Of a DNA stretch of 64,000 bases, positions 34,816-43,884 are shown one piece after another. Every line of letters starts with the position of its first letter. Positions within the stretch are counted from its first letter, which is position 1. The notes under the pieces are model-generated. The model made no database searches. It was not told the origin of the DNA and was given only the letters and a program-made list of their open reading frames with translations. The DNA comes from Rubrobacter calidifluminis. GTDB taxonomy: Bacteria > Actinomycetota > Rubrobacteria > Rubrobacterales > Rubrobacteraceae. The stretch covers positions 1 to 64,000 of the forward strand of contig NZ_JAQKGV010000009.1 in assembly GCF_028617075.1 (NCBI RefSeq). The letters are read 5' to 3'. The translations under genes were made by a program, and so were the position numbers.

Positions 34816-35680
34816 TCCTGGCGAGGAAGGATTCGAGTTCTTCTGCTCTGGAGAACCTTATCTCGATCTTCCCCCCCCTCTTCAGTGCCCTGACCCGGGT
34901 GGGTAGTGATAGTGCCCGTTGTATGTCTCGAGAAACTCTTTTATAGTCCTCTTCACGAGAGGGAGGATTGTTTTCTTCTCCCTCTCTGCCCTCCGACCCT
35001 TCTTTCTCCCGGACCTGCCCCTGGTTCAGCAGCTCTCTGGCCCGCCGTTCGGTCGCACGAACCGAGAGCTTCTCTCGCACCACCTGTTCCGCCAGACGCC
35101 TCATCTGGTCTTCGTCCTCCAGTGACAGGAGCACCCTGGCATGCCCCTCCGAGAGCTTCCTCTCCACCAGCATCGTCTTGATGGAGTCCGGTAGCTGCAT
35201 CAGGCGCAGCGTGTTGGAGATTGCAGCCCGGCTCTTTCCCAGCCTCGCCGCGAGCTGTTCTTTGGTGAGCCCGAAGCTGTCCATCACGGCCTGATACGCC
35301 CCCGCCGTTTCCAGCGGGTTGAGATCTTCGCGCTGGATGTTTTCTACCAGGGCGAGCTCCACAGCCTCACCTTCTCCAGCCTGCCTTATGAGCACCGGAA
35401 CACGGTCCAACCCAGCCTCTCGGGCGGCCCTGAGGCGCCTCTCCCCGGCTATGAGCTCGAACCCGCTCCCGGCCGGTCTGACCACCAGCGGTTGGAGTAT
35501 CCCGACCTCTCTGATCGAGGCAGCCAGCTCCCGTATCCCTCCCTGAGGGAACTCGCGCCGCGGCTGGCGGGAATTGGGACGTATCGCCGTGATGGGGAGC
35601 TCTTCGAACCTGAACCCCGCGACGCTCTCGCCCGTAGCGATGAGCGCGGAGAGTCCGCGCCCCAGTCCCCTCCTACCCAC
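34793..35680 (-). CDS. parB: chromosome partition protein ParB
   Basis: 295 residues from GTG 35680, overlapping the parA stop by 8 bp with GGAGGTGAAGAGTC ahead. It shows the usual order: an N-terminal tail ([12 protein letters not shown]), a CTPase/ParB-N domain with the CTP-binding motif [13 protein letters not shown] and [12 protein letters not shown], the parS-binding HTH ([23 protein letters not shown]), and a charged linker to the dimerisation domain. It loads on parS sites, two of which lie at 37199 and 37285, and spreads as a CTP-dependent clamp. Confidence 0.97.
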   Translation of the reverse strand: MGRRGLGRGLSALIATGESVAGFRFEELPITAIRPNSRQPRREFPQGGIRELAASIREVGILQPLVVRPAGSGFELIAGERRLRAAREAGLDRVPVLIRQAGEGEAVELALVENIQREDLNPLETAGAYQAVMDSFGLTKEQLAARLGKSRAAISNTLRLMQLPDSIKTMLVERKLSEGHARVLLSLEDEDQMRRLAEQVVREKLSVRATERRARELLNQGQVREKEGSEGREGEENNPPSREEDYKRVSRDIQRALSLPTRVRALKRGGKIEIRFSRAEELESFLARITGQDQG

Positions 35681-36467
35681 GACTCTTCACCTCCTCCGCC
35701 ACCGCAGCGTAGGCCTCAGCTCCGATGCTCTTGGGAGCATAAAGAATGATGGGCAGACCGAAGCTAGGCGCCTCGCTCAGCCGGATGTTGCGCGGGATCA
35801 TGGTCCTGAACACCCTGTCCCCGAAGAAGGCCCGGACGTCCTCGGCTACCTGCTTGGCGAGGTTCGTGCGGACGTCGAACATCGTGAGGAGAACACCGCC
35901 TATCTCGAGCCTGGGGTTGAGATACTTCCGTACCTCGTCTATCGTTTCCCTCAGATGGTTCAACCCTTCGAGCGCGTAGTACTCGCACTGCACCGGTATG
36001 AGTGCCTCGTCCGCCGCCGTGAGGGCGTTTATGGTCAGAAAGTCGAGGGAAGGCGGGCAGTCGAGTAGTATCCTGCCATACTTCCCCTCCGGAAGCTTTT
36101 CTATGGCTTTCTTGAGCTTGAACTCACGTGCGAGCGCGGAGGTCAGCTCGACCTCCGCTCCAACCAGATGGACGCTCGAAGGCGCGAGATACAGTCCCTC
36201 GATCCTGGTGGAGACGGCTATCTGATCCAGAGGCTTTTCTTCGAGCAGCACGTCGTACATGCACGGGCCATCACCGGGTGTTACCCCCAGCCCGCTGGTG
36301 GCATTGGCCTGAGGATCCATATCGACCACCAGCACCTTCTCCCCCATCTTGGCTAGATATGCACCCAGGTTTATGGCCGTAGTGCTCTTCCCGACCCCAC
36401 CTTTCTGGTTCACTATGGCTATTACTCGCCTCACCGTACGCATCTTAACACGGCCGACACCTCCCAC
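35673..36467 (-). CDS. parA: chromosome partition ATPase ParA (Soj)
   Basis: 264 residues from GTG 36467, with GGAGGACGATGAG ahead; ATG 36443 is an alternative. Deviant Walker [16 protein letters not shown], Walker A' [10 protein letters not shown] and Walker [13 protein letters not shown] are all present. It is a DNA-binding ATPase that moves ParB-parS complexes. It starts 1 nt after the rsmG stop and overlaps parB, forming the usual rsmG-parA-parB block. Confidence 0.97.
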   Translation of the reverse strand: MGGVGRVKMRTVRRVIAIVNQKGGVGKSTTAINLGAYLAKMGEKVLVVDMDPQANATSGLGVTPGDGPCMYDVLLEEKPLDQIAVSTRIEGLYLAPSSVHLVGAEVELTSALAREFKLKKAIEKLPEGKYGRILLDCPPSLDFLTINALTAADEALIPVQCEYYALEGLNHLRETIDEVRKYLNPRLEIGGVLLTMFDVRTNLAKQVAEDVRAFFGDRVFRTMIPRNIRLSEAPSFGLPIILYAPKSIGAEAYAAVAEEVKSRG

Positions 36468-36468
36468 C

Positions 36469-37206
36469 TCATCGTCCTCCGCCTAGGGGCGCCCTGCGTA
36501 TCCGTCCGGAAGCCCTGGGAAAGTCCCCCGGCGTCCCGCTCTCTTTCCTGACGAGAACCAGCCGGTGCCCGACGTTTCCCACCTCGGGCAAAAACTCGAC
36601 CGGGCGCACCGAAGGTCTACCTCCACCCAGGATCGCGGCGGCCCGCTCCCCCCCACTCAACTCATCCTCAGATACCGCTCCCTTCATAGCAACGGCCATG
36701 CCACCGATCTCCACGAGAGGAAGGGAATACTCCAGTACCACATCCAGAGCCCCCACCGCACGGCTCACGGCCACCTGGAAACCTTCCCTGCTCCGAGTCC
36801 GCGCCAGCTCTTCCACCCTCCCCATCCAGACCCTGGCATTAGAAATGGAGAGCTCACGGATAACACGACACATGAAGGCGGCCTTCTTTCCCGTCGACTC
36901 CACGAGAAGCACGTCGACCTGGGGGAGCAGAATCGCGAGCGGTATGCCCGGGAGCCCTCCTCCACTCCCGATGTCCACCAGATCGCGGACATCGTCCATT
37001 AACCCGCCAGAGGCACAGGAGAGAGAGTCGAGCAAATGCCGTTTCACTATCCTTTCCGGGTCGCGGTCCCCGATCACGTTGGCCCTCTCGTAGGATGCCA
37101 GAATCTCCACGTAACGGAGAAGCAGACCCAGCTGCCCACTCCCCAACTCCCATCCCCAATACCCCAGCTGCTCCTCAATGAGGAGACCCCAGTCCTCCCG
37201 TTTCAC
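36469..37206 (-). CDS. rsmG: 16S rRNA (guanine527-N7)-methyltransferase RsmG
   Basis: 245 residues. The SAM-binding motif [19 protein letters not shown], then [14 protein letters not shown], and the later [14 protein letters not shown] fit RsmG (GidB), which modifies G527 of 16S rRNA. The start codon GTG 37206 sits inside a near-perfect parS site, so ParB could cover the start region of this gene. No clear Shine-Dalgarno sequence precedes it. It belongs to the jag-rsmG-parAB block. Confidence 0.95.
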   Translation of the reverse strand: MKREDWGLLIEEQLGYWGWELGSGQLGLLLRYVEILASYERANVIGDRDPERIVKRHLLDSLSCASGGLMDDVRDLVDIGSGGGLPGIPLAILLPQVDVLLVESTGKKAAFMCRVIRELSISNARVWMGRVEELARTRSREGFQVAVSRAVGALDVVLEYSLPLVEIGGMAVAMKGAVSEDELSGGERAAAILGGGRPSVRPVEFLPEVGNVGHRLVLVRKESGTPGDFPRASGRIRRAPLGGGR

Positions 37207-37214
37207 GTGAAACG
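37199..37214. other. parS site 1, overlapping the rsmG start codon
   Basis: CGTTTCACGTGAAACG is a perfect 16-bp palindrome that matches the parS consensus TGTTTCACGTGAAACA at all positions except the first and last. The GTG in its centre is the predicted rsmG start codon. Confidence 0.9.
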
Positions 37215-37275
37215 CCGTCCAAACCTTCGTGACGAACTATCGCGACAGATGTTTGTTTTTACAAACCATTGTCGC

Positions 37276-38055
37276 CTACCGACGTGTTTCACGTGAAACA
37301 CGCCGGCGGACCGGGGCTATCTTGACGCGACGATTTTCGCCGGATCCCTCGCTGAAGGTGGTCACACGTTCATCGTCCCGCAGGAAGAGGTGAACGATTC
37401 TCCGCTCTGCGGAACTCATGGGCGGGAGTTCGATGGTTCTGCGCTCACGCACGGCTCTGCGGGCGCTACGGTGGGCCATACCCTGCAGGGCTTCGATCCT
37501 GCGCTGACGGTATCCCTCCGCGTCAAGGATGATTCTCTTGGTAAAACCGTGACGCTTTGCCACGGTCACGTTGACAAGGTACTGGAGGGCATCGATCGTC
37601 TCACCCTTCTGTCCAATAAACAGGCCTGTCTCCACAGCGTCGACGTCGGCGGCTATGTAGTCACCAGCGTCGTAGACTTCAACGCGTCCCTCAATGCCCA
37701 TTTTCGAAACCGCTTCAGAGAGGTAGTCTCTTATGTCATCCAGAATCTCTGCGGGGACTTCGCTTCCGGAGGCGGATACTTCTGGTTCAGGCTGGCCATT
37801 CTCCTCGAACTTCTCTTCCTTTACGAAGTCCGCGGTGGGGGAGATGAACGCCTGGCTACCGGTTGAGGTATGTTCCGCCTCTTCGGGTACCCTGACGGCG
37901 ATACGTGCGTCTCTGGCACCTATACCGAGGAAACCCGAAGATCCCTCATCGAGGATCTCGTACTGCAAGACGCGCTCGTCGAGGCCCAGTGAAGCACGGG
38001 CCTTTTCAAGCGCTTCTTCGACCGTTGCTCCGTTGAACTCAAGCGATCGACTCAT
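37276..38055 (-). CDS. jag: RNA-binding protein Jag/KhpB
   Basis: 259 residues from ATG 38055, overlapping the yidC stop (ATGA). Order: Jag_N domain (LEFNGATVEEALEKARASLGL...GFLGIGARDARI), an acidic linker, a KH-like domain (LFIGQKGETIDALQYLVNVTV) and an R3H domain (AHRSARRAVRERRTIELPPMSSAERRIVH). It binds RNA and affects cell-wall growth and division in Gram-positives. Its last codons, encoding VSRET, are formed by a perfect parS site. Confidence 0.95.
   Translation of the reverse strand: MSRSLEFNGATVEEALEKARASLGLDERVLQYEILDEGSSGFLGIGARDARIAVRVPEEAEHTSTGSQAFISPTADFVKEEKFEENGQPEPEVSASGSEVPAEILDDIRDYLSEAVSKMGIEGRVEVYDAGDYIAADVDAVETGLFIGQKGETIDALQYLVNVTVAKRHGFTKRIILDAEGYRQRRIEALQGMAHRSARRAVRERRTIELPPMSSAERRIVHLFLRDDERVTTFSEGSGENRRVKIAPVRRRVSRETRR
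37285..37300. other. parS site 2, perfect consensus inside the jag 3' end
   Basis: TGTTTCACGTGAAACA is identical to the canonical parS sequence. It is in the coding end of jag (Val-Ser-Arg-Glu-Thr), 11 bp before the stop codon, and 86 bp from site 1 (centre to centre). Confidence 0.97.
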
Positions 38056-38894
38056 TTCTTCTTCTTTCTCCGCTTCCTCTTTGCTACCTTCCTGGCGTGA
38101 GCTGCCGCTTCCTCCTGAGTCATAGGCCTTTCTGGTTGCTGGCGATCCTCGCCGCCGGCCGGCCGGCCGGTACCGGCGATACCGTGGCCGTAGATAGCGT
38201 AGTTCTGAACTATCGTGACCAGATTGGTCGTGATCCAGTACATAAAAAGACCGGCCGGGAAATTCCACAGGAAGATCATAAAGACGAACGGCAGGATCAG
38301 CATGAGGACCCGCTGCTGGGCCGGAGCCTGATTCTCGCGCATTGTGATGGCCATACCGGCGGCCATGGTCAGAGCGGATATGATGGGTAGGATGTGGTAT
38401 GGGTCAGCCTGGGAAAGGTCCGTGAACCACAGGAACCCGCCGGTCCTGAAACTCGGGACCTGGGGTGGCTGGCCGAAGTAACCGCCGAACTCCCGGATCA
38501 CGTAATAGAGGCTCAGGAAGATCGGGAGCTGTATCACGGCGGGGAGGCAACCGCTAAGCGGGTTTATCCCCCGCTCTTGGAAGAGCCGCATTTGCTCCTC
38601 CCGCTGCCTCTGCGGGTCGTCCTTGAACCTCTCACGAATCCTCTTGAGCTCGGGCTGCAGCTGCTGCTGTGCCCGCATACTGCGAACCTGTCTTATGGTG
38701 AGGGGAAACAGCAAAAAGCGAACTATGGCGGTCACGACCACGATACACGACCACCACGGCAACCCCAGCGCGTGGAAGAATTTCAGCCCGTCACCAAGCG
38801 GGCTTATCAGGGGGCTCAGCACGTTCTCGAAGAACCGAACTATGCCGTTGTTGGTCGCGCTCGCAGCAAGGAGAATGTAGGTTGGATCAGTCAT
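38052..38894 (-). CDS. yidC: membrane protein insertase YidC (Oxa1 family)
   Basis: 280 residues with five or so membrane helices and no large periplasmic domain, as usual in Gram-positives. Core motifs: WWSCIVVVTAIVRFLLFPLTIRQVRSM with the conserved Arg, INPLSGCLPAVIQLPIFLSLYYVI, and FPAGLFMYWITTNLVTIVQN. The C-terminus is a basic tail (KVAKRKRRKKKK) for ribosome contact. ATG 38894 follows GAAGAGCTGAAG. The gene yidD, often found between rnpA and yidC, is absent: the gap is only 103 bp and contains a small hairpin (38932-38950). Confidence 0.96.
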   Translation of the reverse strand: MTDPTYILLAASATNNGIVRFFENVLSPLISPLGDGLKFFHALGLPWWSCIVVVTAIVRFLLFPLTIRQVRSMRAQQQLQPELKRIRERFKDDPQRQREEQMRLFQERGINPLSGCLPAVIQLPIFLSLYYVIREFGGYFGQPPQVPSFRTGGFLWFTDLSQADPYHILPIISALTMAAGMAITMRENQAPAQQRVLMLILPFVFMIFLWNFPAGLFMYWITTNLVTIVQNYAIYGHGIAGTGRPAGGEDRQQPERPMTQEEAAAHARKVAKRKRRKKKK

Positions 38895-38997
38895 CTTCAG
38901 CTCTTCGTATCAACCGTCCGATCAATCAACCGCTCGTGGGGTGCACGAGCCGAAACTCTGGTAGGATGCAGTATAACCCCTCCTGGCAGGAGAATAC

Positions 38998-39366
38998 CTA
39001 AGAATCACCACCACTTACCTTCTGCCCGACGTTCGTCAGACGCTCAAGGGCACGGTCAAACTCGGATTCAAGGTCCTCAAATTCGGCCGAGGCCGCCGCA
39101 GGACGGACTGAGACCACGAGGTCGTATCCCTCACCCCCGAGATTCGAACTGCGTGCTGAGAATATCTCCCTGATCCTGCGCCGGAGCTTGTTGCGGACCA
39201 CTGCCGTCCCGACGCGTTTCGATACGGCCATGCCGAGCCGGGGGTTCTGCAGGCCGTTGGGGTAGAGGTGCACGGAGAGAAGCCTCCCCCTGTACACCCT
39301 ACCCTCACGGTAGACACGCTCGAAATCCCGAGAATCGGTGAGACGCATCCTTCTGGCCCGGGTCAA
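38998..39366 (-). CDS. rnpA: ribonuclease P protein component
   Basis: 122 residues. The RNase P protein signature is clear: RLTDSRDFERVYREGR, then RLGMAVSKRVGTAVVRNKLRRRIREIF with the RNR-like basic helix. It binds the RNase P RNA (encoded at 52081) and helps it process tRNA 5' ends. The start is TTG 39366; ATG 39348 is an alternative but has its purine run directly against it. Confidence 0.95.
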   Translation of the reverse strand: MTRARRMRLTDSRDFERVYREGRVYRGRLLSVHLYPNGLQNPRLGMAVSKRVGTAVVRNKLRRRIREIFSARSSNLGGEGYDLVVSVRPAAASAEFEDLESEFDRALERLTNVGQKVSGGDS

Positions 39367-39399
39367 CCTCGTGCCGGGGGACCGGAGAACGGTGGGCGA

Positions 39400-39534
39400 T
39401 CAAACGGTCAGACGGCGACGTCCACGCCTGCGACGGGCGGCAAGTATCCTGCGACCACCCACGCTGCGCATCCGCCGGCGAAACCCGTGGGTTTTGGCAC
39501 GCTTGCGCCGGTTGGGCTGATAGGTACGCTTCAT
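39400..39534 (-). CDS. rpmH: 50S ribosomal protein L34
   Basis: 44 residues from ATG 39534, with GGGAAGGTCTTAC ahead. [18 protein letters not shown] is the universal start of bL34, and the rest is almost all Arg/Lys/Gly. It is the head of the leftward rpmH-rnpA-yidC-jag-rsmG-parAB group that flanks the origin in many bacteria. Confidence 0.98.
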   Translation of the reverse strand: MKRTYQPNRRKRAKTHGFRRRMRSVGGRRILAARRRRGRRRLTV

Positions 39535-39736
39535 GTAAGACCTTCCCTTCTCGGTACGTCCATCAGAATACGTTCTCCCGGTCAGTATATCCAAAGAGCA
39601 TAACGGCATCCAAGCGCACACGAGAACACAAAGACGATCCCTTTCACGCGATGCTGGCAAGAAAGTGCTGCAAACAAGCGGCTATACCGCAAGTTTCAGG
39701 CGGCGTATAGAGGATGTTGCGCTGGAATAAGCGAGA

Positions 39737-39781
39737 TTATCCACAAAGTTATCCACAGCCTGTGGATAAACCTGTGGATAA
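39737..39781. promoter_or_regulatory. cluster of four DnaA boxes upstream of the ATPase-dnaA operon
   Basis: Four perfect TTATCCACA boxes: forward at 39737-39745 and 39749-39757, reverse at 39761-39769 and 39773-39781. They lie 49 bp upstream of the GHKL-ATPase gene and within the 295-bp gap to rpmH. This could be a second part of a bipartite origin or a DnaA-controlled promoter for the dnaA operon. The rest of the gap must hold the rpmH promoter; none was marked. Confidence 0.88.
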
Positions 39782-39829
39782 TAAGATCAATAGGCTGCAA
39801 AAGGGGATTTTTTTATCTCAGATTCTGGC

Positions 39830-40633
39830 ATGAGCAAAGACAGTGCGTTAAATTCCGTGGCGGGGATGATCAGAGCGGAGCAGACATCAGGTGAACCGGG
39901 ACGGGCTGAGGTAGCGATCAGGGTGGCCGTCTATGGCGAAGGGGGCAACCCGGAGATAATGGAGATCTCCGCCTCCGGTCCCCGTGCGGCCACCTCGAAG
40001 TTCACCCGTCTGATCATGGAGCACGTGGCGGGTGGGTTTCCCGAAGAAGCGCTGCGCGAGATACTTGAGAACCTGATACACGCGGACTACCGGGGCGTCG
40101 TCGTCTCGATTCTGGATGGGGGGAGGACAGTGAGGGTCTCCGACAGGGGGCCTGGGATAAGAGACAAGGTGAGGGCGATGGAGTTTGGCTTCAGCGGAGC
40201 CAGTCCGGAGGCTCTGAGACACATCCGGGGGGTCGGGGCGGGGCTGGGTATCGCACGCGAAGCCGCGGTGAGGGCTGGTGGAAAGATAGAGATAGAAGAC
40301 AACATAGGCACCGGTACGGTCGTCACCATCTCGACGAAAAAGGAAGAGGGTTCCCGTTCGAAGGAGAAACCAAGCCGGCCGCGCTACCCGGATGCCGTGC
40401 CGAAGATAAATCTTTCCGAACGACAGCAGAAGACCCTGCTGACGGTAATGGAAGAAGGGGAAGCGGGTCCATCCACCGTGGCCGAGGTGCTGGAAGTAAG
40501 CGTGAGCACGGCCTATCGCGACCTCTCCGTGCTCGAGGAGCAGGGTTTGCTCCTGTGCGAGGAATCTGGAAAGCGCGTCATCTCACCCCTCGGACGAGAT
40601 CTCGTTCAGGCCATAGTCTCCAGCTGGGTGTAA
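39830..40633 (+). CDS. GHKL-type ATPase domain fused to a winged-helix HTH
   Basis: 267 residues. Residues about 60-165 carry the GHKL fold: N box ALREILENLIHADY, G1 RVSDRGPGIRD and G2 GVGAGLGIAREAA, as in anti-sigma kinases and histidine kinases. There is no His-containing dimerisation domain. The C-terminal 75 residues are a DeoR/winged-helix HTH (LSERQQKTLLTVMEEGEAGPSTVAEVLEVSVSTAYRDLSVLEEQGLL). It ends 14 bp before dnaA and begins beside four DnaA boxes, so it probably shares the dnaA transcript. No clear Shine-Dalgarno precedes ATG 39830. The role is unknown; control of initiation or of dnaA expression is a guess. Confidence 0.85.
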   Translation: MSKDSALNSVAGMIRAEQTSGEPGRAEVAIRVAVYGEGGNPEIMEISASGPRAATSKFTRLIMEHVAGGFPEEALREILENLIHADYRGVVVSILDGGRTVRVSDRGPGIRDKVRAMEFGFSGASPEALRHIRGVGAGLGIAREAAVRAGGKIEIEDNIGTGTVVTISTKKEEGSRSKEKPSRPRYPDAVPKINLSERQQKTLLTVMEEGEAGPSTVAEVLEVSVSTAYRDLSVLEEQGLLLCEESGKRVISPLGRDLVQAIVSSWV

Positions 40634-40647
40634 GGGGGCAGAGAGTC

Positions 40648-41991
40648 GTGGCGCGCAGGGTAGAAGAAGTCTGGGCAGAAGTACTCAACCGCATCGCCGA
40701 GGAGGTCGACGAGTCCTCGCTCAAGGTGTGGTTCGAGAGCATCGTGCCGGTGGGGCTGAGCGACGGCAGACTCGAGATCTCAGTGCCCAACTCGTTCGCC
40801 AAGGAATACATAGAGAGCCGTTTCCGACCCACGCTCGAGGATGCTCTGGACCACACCCTCGGACGCAGCGGCAGCACTGTCGAGGTCCTCGTGGGAGGGA
40901 CGGGCAGAGAGAGCGGGCTGGAGCGCGGCAGCGGCGTCGAGCACGTCCTGAGTGCCAGGACACCGAGGCCTTTCAAGGCGAAGTACACCTTCGACACGTT
41001 CGTAATCGGGGCTGGCAACAGGTTCTCTCATGCGGCGGCGATGGCGGTGGCCGAGTCCCCGGGCGTGGTATATAACCCGCTCCTGATCTACGGAGGGGTG
41101 GGCCTCGGCAAGACACATCTGCTGCACGCAGTCGGTCAGTACGTCGAAGAGCAGGACCCCAGCATGCGCGTTCGTTACGTCACCTGCGAACAGTTCACGA
41201 ACGACTTCATCAACTCGATAGGGGAGAACGATCCTTTAGGCTTCCAGAAGCGTTACAGAGAGAACGACGTACTCCTGATCGACGACATACAGTTCCTTGA
41301 GAACAAGGTCGAAACCCAGGAGGCTTTCTTTCACACCTTCAACGCGCTCTACGAAGAAAACAAGCAGATAGTGATCACCTCCGATAGACACCCGCGATAC
41401 ATCCAGACCCTCGAAGACAGGCTCGTATCGCGCTTCGAGTGGGGACTCGTCACGGACATAAAACCGCCCGACCTGGAGACCAGGATAGCCATCCTGCGCA
41501 AAAAGGCGGCGATGGACAAGCTCGAGGTCGACGACGACGTTCTGACCTTCATCGCCTCGAAGGTCTCGACGAACATCCGGGAGCTGGAAGGGGCTCTGGT
41601 ACGTATCCTGGCCTACTCATCACTCTACGGAAGGGAGGTCACCGTCGCACTCGCCGAGGAAGTACTCAAGGACATATTGCCCGACCAGCCCTATCGCGAA
41701 ATACCAATAGAGCTGATCCAGCACGAGGTGTGCAGATACTTCGGCATCGCCCGTCAGGACCTCATAGGCTCCAGCCGCTCCAAAGCCTTCGCCTATCCCA
41801 GACAGGTAGCCATGTACCTGTGCCGTGAGATAACCGACGAATCCCTCCCAAAGATAGGACGTGCATTCGGGGGTCGGGACCACTCAACGGTCATGCACGC
41901 CACAAACAAGATAGCCAACCTCATCAACAATGATCGGGACGCTTTCAACCAGATCCACGACCTCACACAACAGATAAAGTCAAAGAGGTAG
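40648..41991 (+). CDS. dnaA: chromosomal replication initiator DnaA
   Basis: 447 residues from GTG 40648 (GGGGGCAGAGAGTC ahead). Domain I ([23 protein letters not shown]), a short domain II, AAA+ domain III with Walker [15 protein letters not shown] and Walker [12 protein letters not shown], and domain IV with the DnaA-box-binding signature [14 protein letters not shown]. Domain II is short compared with Streptomyces. It binds the box arrays on either side of the gene and opens the AT-rich stretch before dnaN. Confidence 0.98.
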   Translation: MARRVEEVWAEVLNRIAEEVDESSLKVWFESIVPVGLSDGRLEISVPNSFAKEYIESRFRPTLEDALDHTLGRSGSTVEVLVGGTGRESGLERGSGVEHVLSARTPRPFKAKYTFDTFVIGAGNRFSHAAAMAVAESPGVVYNPLLIYGGVGLGKTHLLHAVGQYVEEQDPSMRVRYVTCEQFTNDFINSIGENDPLGFQKRYRENDVLLIDDIQFLENKVETQEAFFHTFNALYEENKQIVITSDRHPRYIQTLEDRLVSRFEWGLVTDIKPPDLETRIAILRKKAAMDKLEVDDDVLTFIASKVSTNIRELEGALVRILAYSSLYGREVTVALAEEVLKDILPDQPYREIPIELIQHEVCRYFGIARQDLIGSSRSKAFAYPRQVAMYLCREITDESLPKIGRAFGGRDHSTVMHATNKIANLINNDRDAFNQIHDLTQQIKSKR

Positions 41992-42087
41992 AGAAAACAA
42001 ATCCCCTCTGCCTACACCGATTCGCTGATGACCCCATTACCCCAGGGGGGTACTTTGCAACACCGTAAGAAACGCACGTTTCTTTAG

Positions 42088-42530
42088 TTATCCACACTCT
42101 GTCCACAGGAATGCACCCAGCCTGTGGATAACTCGCCCGTGTTATCCACAGAAGTGGATGAGTTATCCACAGAAACTGTGGATAACCGGCCTTGTCTGTG
42201 GATAAATCCATACGGTTGATCGTATAAGTTACAAATTTCAGGCATACTTTGCATGCCGACTTGTGGATAACCCTGTGGATAAGAGGGGTACAAGCTGTGG
42301 ATAACCCTGTGGATAGAATTGTGGATAACACGGGCCTGTGGATAACTCGCGAGTTATCCACAGGATATCCACAGGGCGGGGTGGGTTATCCACAGATTTT
42401 ATCCACAGGAGGTTTGGGTGTTTTCCTGCTCTGGAAAAGGGTTTTCCAGAGTTATCCACACTATCCACAGGCCTTATTAATATTATTATTCTAACTAAGA
42501 TAAGGTTGAGTATTAATAATAAGGTCGAGA
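42088..42530. other. replication origin oriC: DnaA-box array plus AT-rich unwinding region
   Basis: The 549-bp gap between dnaA and dnaN holds 15 perfect TTATCCACA boxes in both orientations. Forward: 42088, 42142, 42163, 42354, 42386, 42399 and 42452. Reverse: 42123, 42177, 42197, 42262, 42274, 42296, 42320 and 42337. One-mismatch forms are at 42308, 42365 and 42461. The last boxes abut an AT-rich stretch (about 42473-42525: ttattaatattattattc and ttgagtattaataataag), the probable DNA-unwinding element, which ends just before the dnaN ribosome-binding site. This position and composition are classic for actinobacterial oriC. Confidence 0.96.
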
Positions 42531-42540
42531 GGAAGGTCGC

Positions 42541-43674
42541 ATGAGAGCTGTTTGTAACACGGATCAGTTTGGCAGGAAACTCGCGCTGGTCTCGCGGGGG
42601 GTGTCTACGCGATCAACGGTTGACGTATTGGGAGGGATACTGGTCGAGGGGACCGAGGGGGAGCTCAGACTCTCGGCGACCGACATGGACGTATCGATAC
42701 AAACCACCTCTCCTGCGGAGGTGGAGGAAGATGGTCGGGTAGTCATACCGGCACGCATCTTCAACGACATAGTACGATCGCTGCCCATCGGGGATCTTGT
42801 GCTGGAGTACGAGGCTGCTGAGGGGACGGTGAGGCTCGCCGCGGGCAGGAACGAGTACCGCATCAGGGCTTACGCGGCGGACGAGTTCCCGGGGCTGCCG
42901 GTATTCGAGGCCTCCGACGCCTTTGCCATTTCCGGGGAGGTTTTGGTAGAGACCGTGGAGAAGGTCTCCCGGTCGTATTCCAGGGACGAGACCCGTCCGG
43001 TCCTTACCGGGATACTCGTGAGCTTCGAGGGGTCACGGTTGAGGATGGTTACGACCGACTCCTACCGGCTTTCCATAAAAGAGACGGATATCGTGAGCAG
43101 CTTCGAGGGCAGGAGGGATGCGATAATCCCTGCCAGGGCCATGCAGGAGGTGGGCAGGATCTTCTCTGGATCTGAGGAGGAGAACATAGAGGTCGTGCTC
43201 GGGGAGAACCAGGCGCTTTTCCGGGTGGGCGACGTGTTGTTCGGGACGCGGCTCATCGAGGGGAATTTCCCCGAGTACGGCAGGCTCCTTCCCGAGAGGT
43301 TCGAGCGGGAGATATCCGTTCCGCGCGAGGATCTGATGGGCACCCTGCGCAGGGTTAGCCTCTTTGCGCAGCGCCAGACTCCGCCCGTTCCGGTGACGCT
43401 TTCCTTTTCTGAGGGGGAGGTCGAGGTTTCAGTACGGAGCCAGGAGATAGGAGAGGCCCACGAGAAGCTACCCGCCACGAGCGAGGAGGAGTTCCAGATC
43501 TCGTTCAACCCTGGATATCTGCTCGACGGGGTCTCCGCCGTCGACTCGGAGCGGGTGCTCTTCAGGTTCAACGAGTCGCTCAAGCCGGCGCTCATTGTGC
43601 CGGGAGGGGAGAAGGAGGAGGACGACGACTTTCTCTATCTCATTATGCCGATGCGCGATCCTGCACACGTCTGA
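42541..43674 (+). CDS. dnaN: DNA polymerase III beta subunit (sliding clamp)
   Basis: 377 residues from ATG 42541, with GAGAGGAAGGTCGC ahead. The three clamp domains are recognisable: domain 1 (LALVSRGVSTRSTVDVLGGILVE and LSATDMDVSIQT), domain 2 (YSRDETRPVLTGILVSFEGSRLRMVTTDSYRLS) and domain 3 ending YLIMPMR. It forms the ring that tethers the replicase. First gene after oriC. Confidence 0.98.
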   Translation: MRAVCNTDQFGRKLALVSRGVSTRSTVDVLGGILVEGTEGELRLSATDMDVSIQTTSPAEVEEDGRVVIPARIFNDIVRSLPIGDLVLEYEAAEGTVRLAAGRNEYRIRAYAADEFPGLPVFEASDAFAISGEVLVETVEKVSRSYSRDETRPVLTGILVSFEGSRLRMVTTDSYRLSIKETDIVSSFEGRRDAIIPARAMQEVGRIFSGSEEENIEVVLGENQALFRVGDVLFGTRLIEGNFPEYGRLLPERFEREISVPREDLMGTLRRVSLFAQRQTPPVPVTLSFSEGEVEVSVRSQEIGEAHEKLPATSEEEFQISFNPGYLLDGVSAVDSERVLFRFNESLKPALIVPGGEKEEDDDFLYLIMPMRDPAHV

Positions 43675-43688
43675 GACCGGGAGGAGTC

Positions 43689-43883
43689 TTGCAGCTGCCC
43701 GCCGGCATGACGCTTGGACAGGCCCTGAAGGCGGCTGAGGTCGTCAGCAGTGGGGGGGAGGCCAAGGTACTGATCCAGAGCGGGGAGGTGCGTGTCAACG
43801 GTGCGGTGGAGACCCGCCGGGGGCGCCGGATGAGGGGTGGCGACGTGGTCGAGGTCGCCGGGCGCCGCATAGAGTTCCGCTGA
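43689..43883 (+). CDS. S4-domain RNA-binding protein (YaaA/RlbA type)
   Basis: 64 residues from TTG 43689, with GGGAGGAGTC ahead, 14 nt after dnaN. The S4 fold is seen in TLGQALKAAEVVSSGGEAKVLIQSGEVRVNG and RGGDVVEVAGRRIEF. This small protein is commonly encoded between dnaN and recF in Gram-positives and is thought to bind RNA, probably in ribosome assembly. It is 1 nt upstream of recF. Confidence 0.9.
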   Translation: MQLPAGMTLGQALKAAEVVSSGGEAKVLIQSGEVRVNGAVETRRGRRMRGGDVVEVAGRRIEFR

Positions 43884-43884
43884 T

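Noticed and set aside
38895-38997. A yidD gene between rnpA and yidC
   Set aside because: Only 103 bp are available and no frame there resembles YidD; a GCTCGTG/CACGAGC hairpin is all that is visible, without a T-run to call it a terminator.
42088-42470. CRISPR-like array
   Set aside because: The short repeats are TTATCCACA in both orientations with irregular spacing, which are DnaA boxes and not CRISPR repeats.
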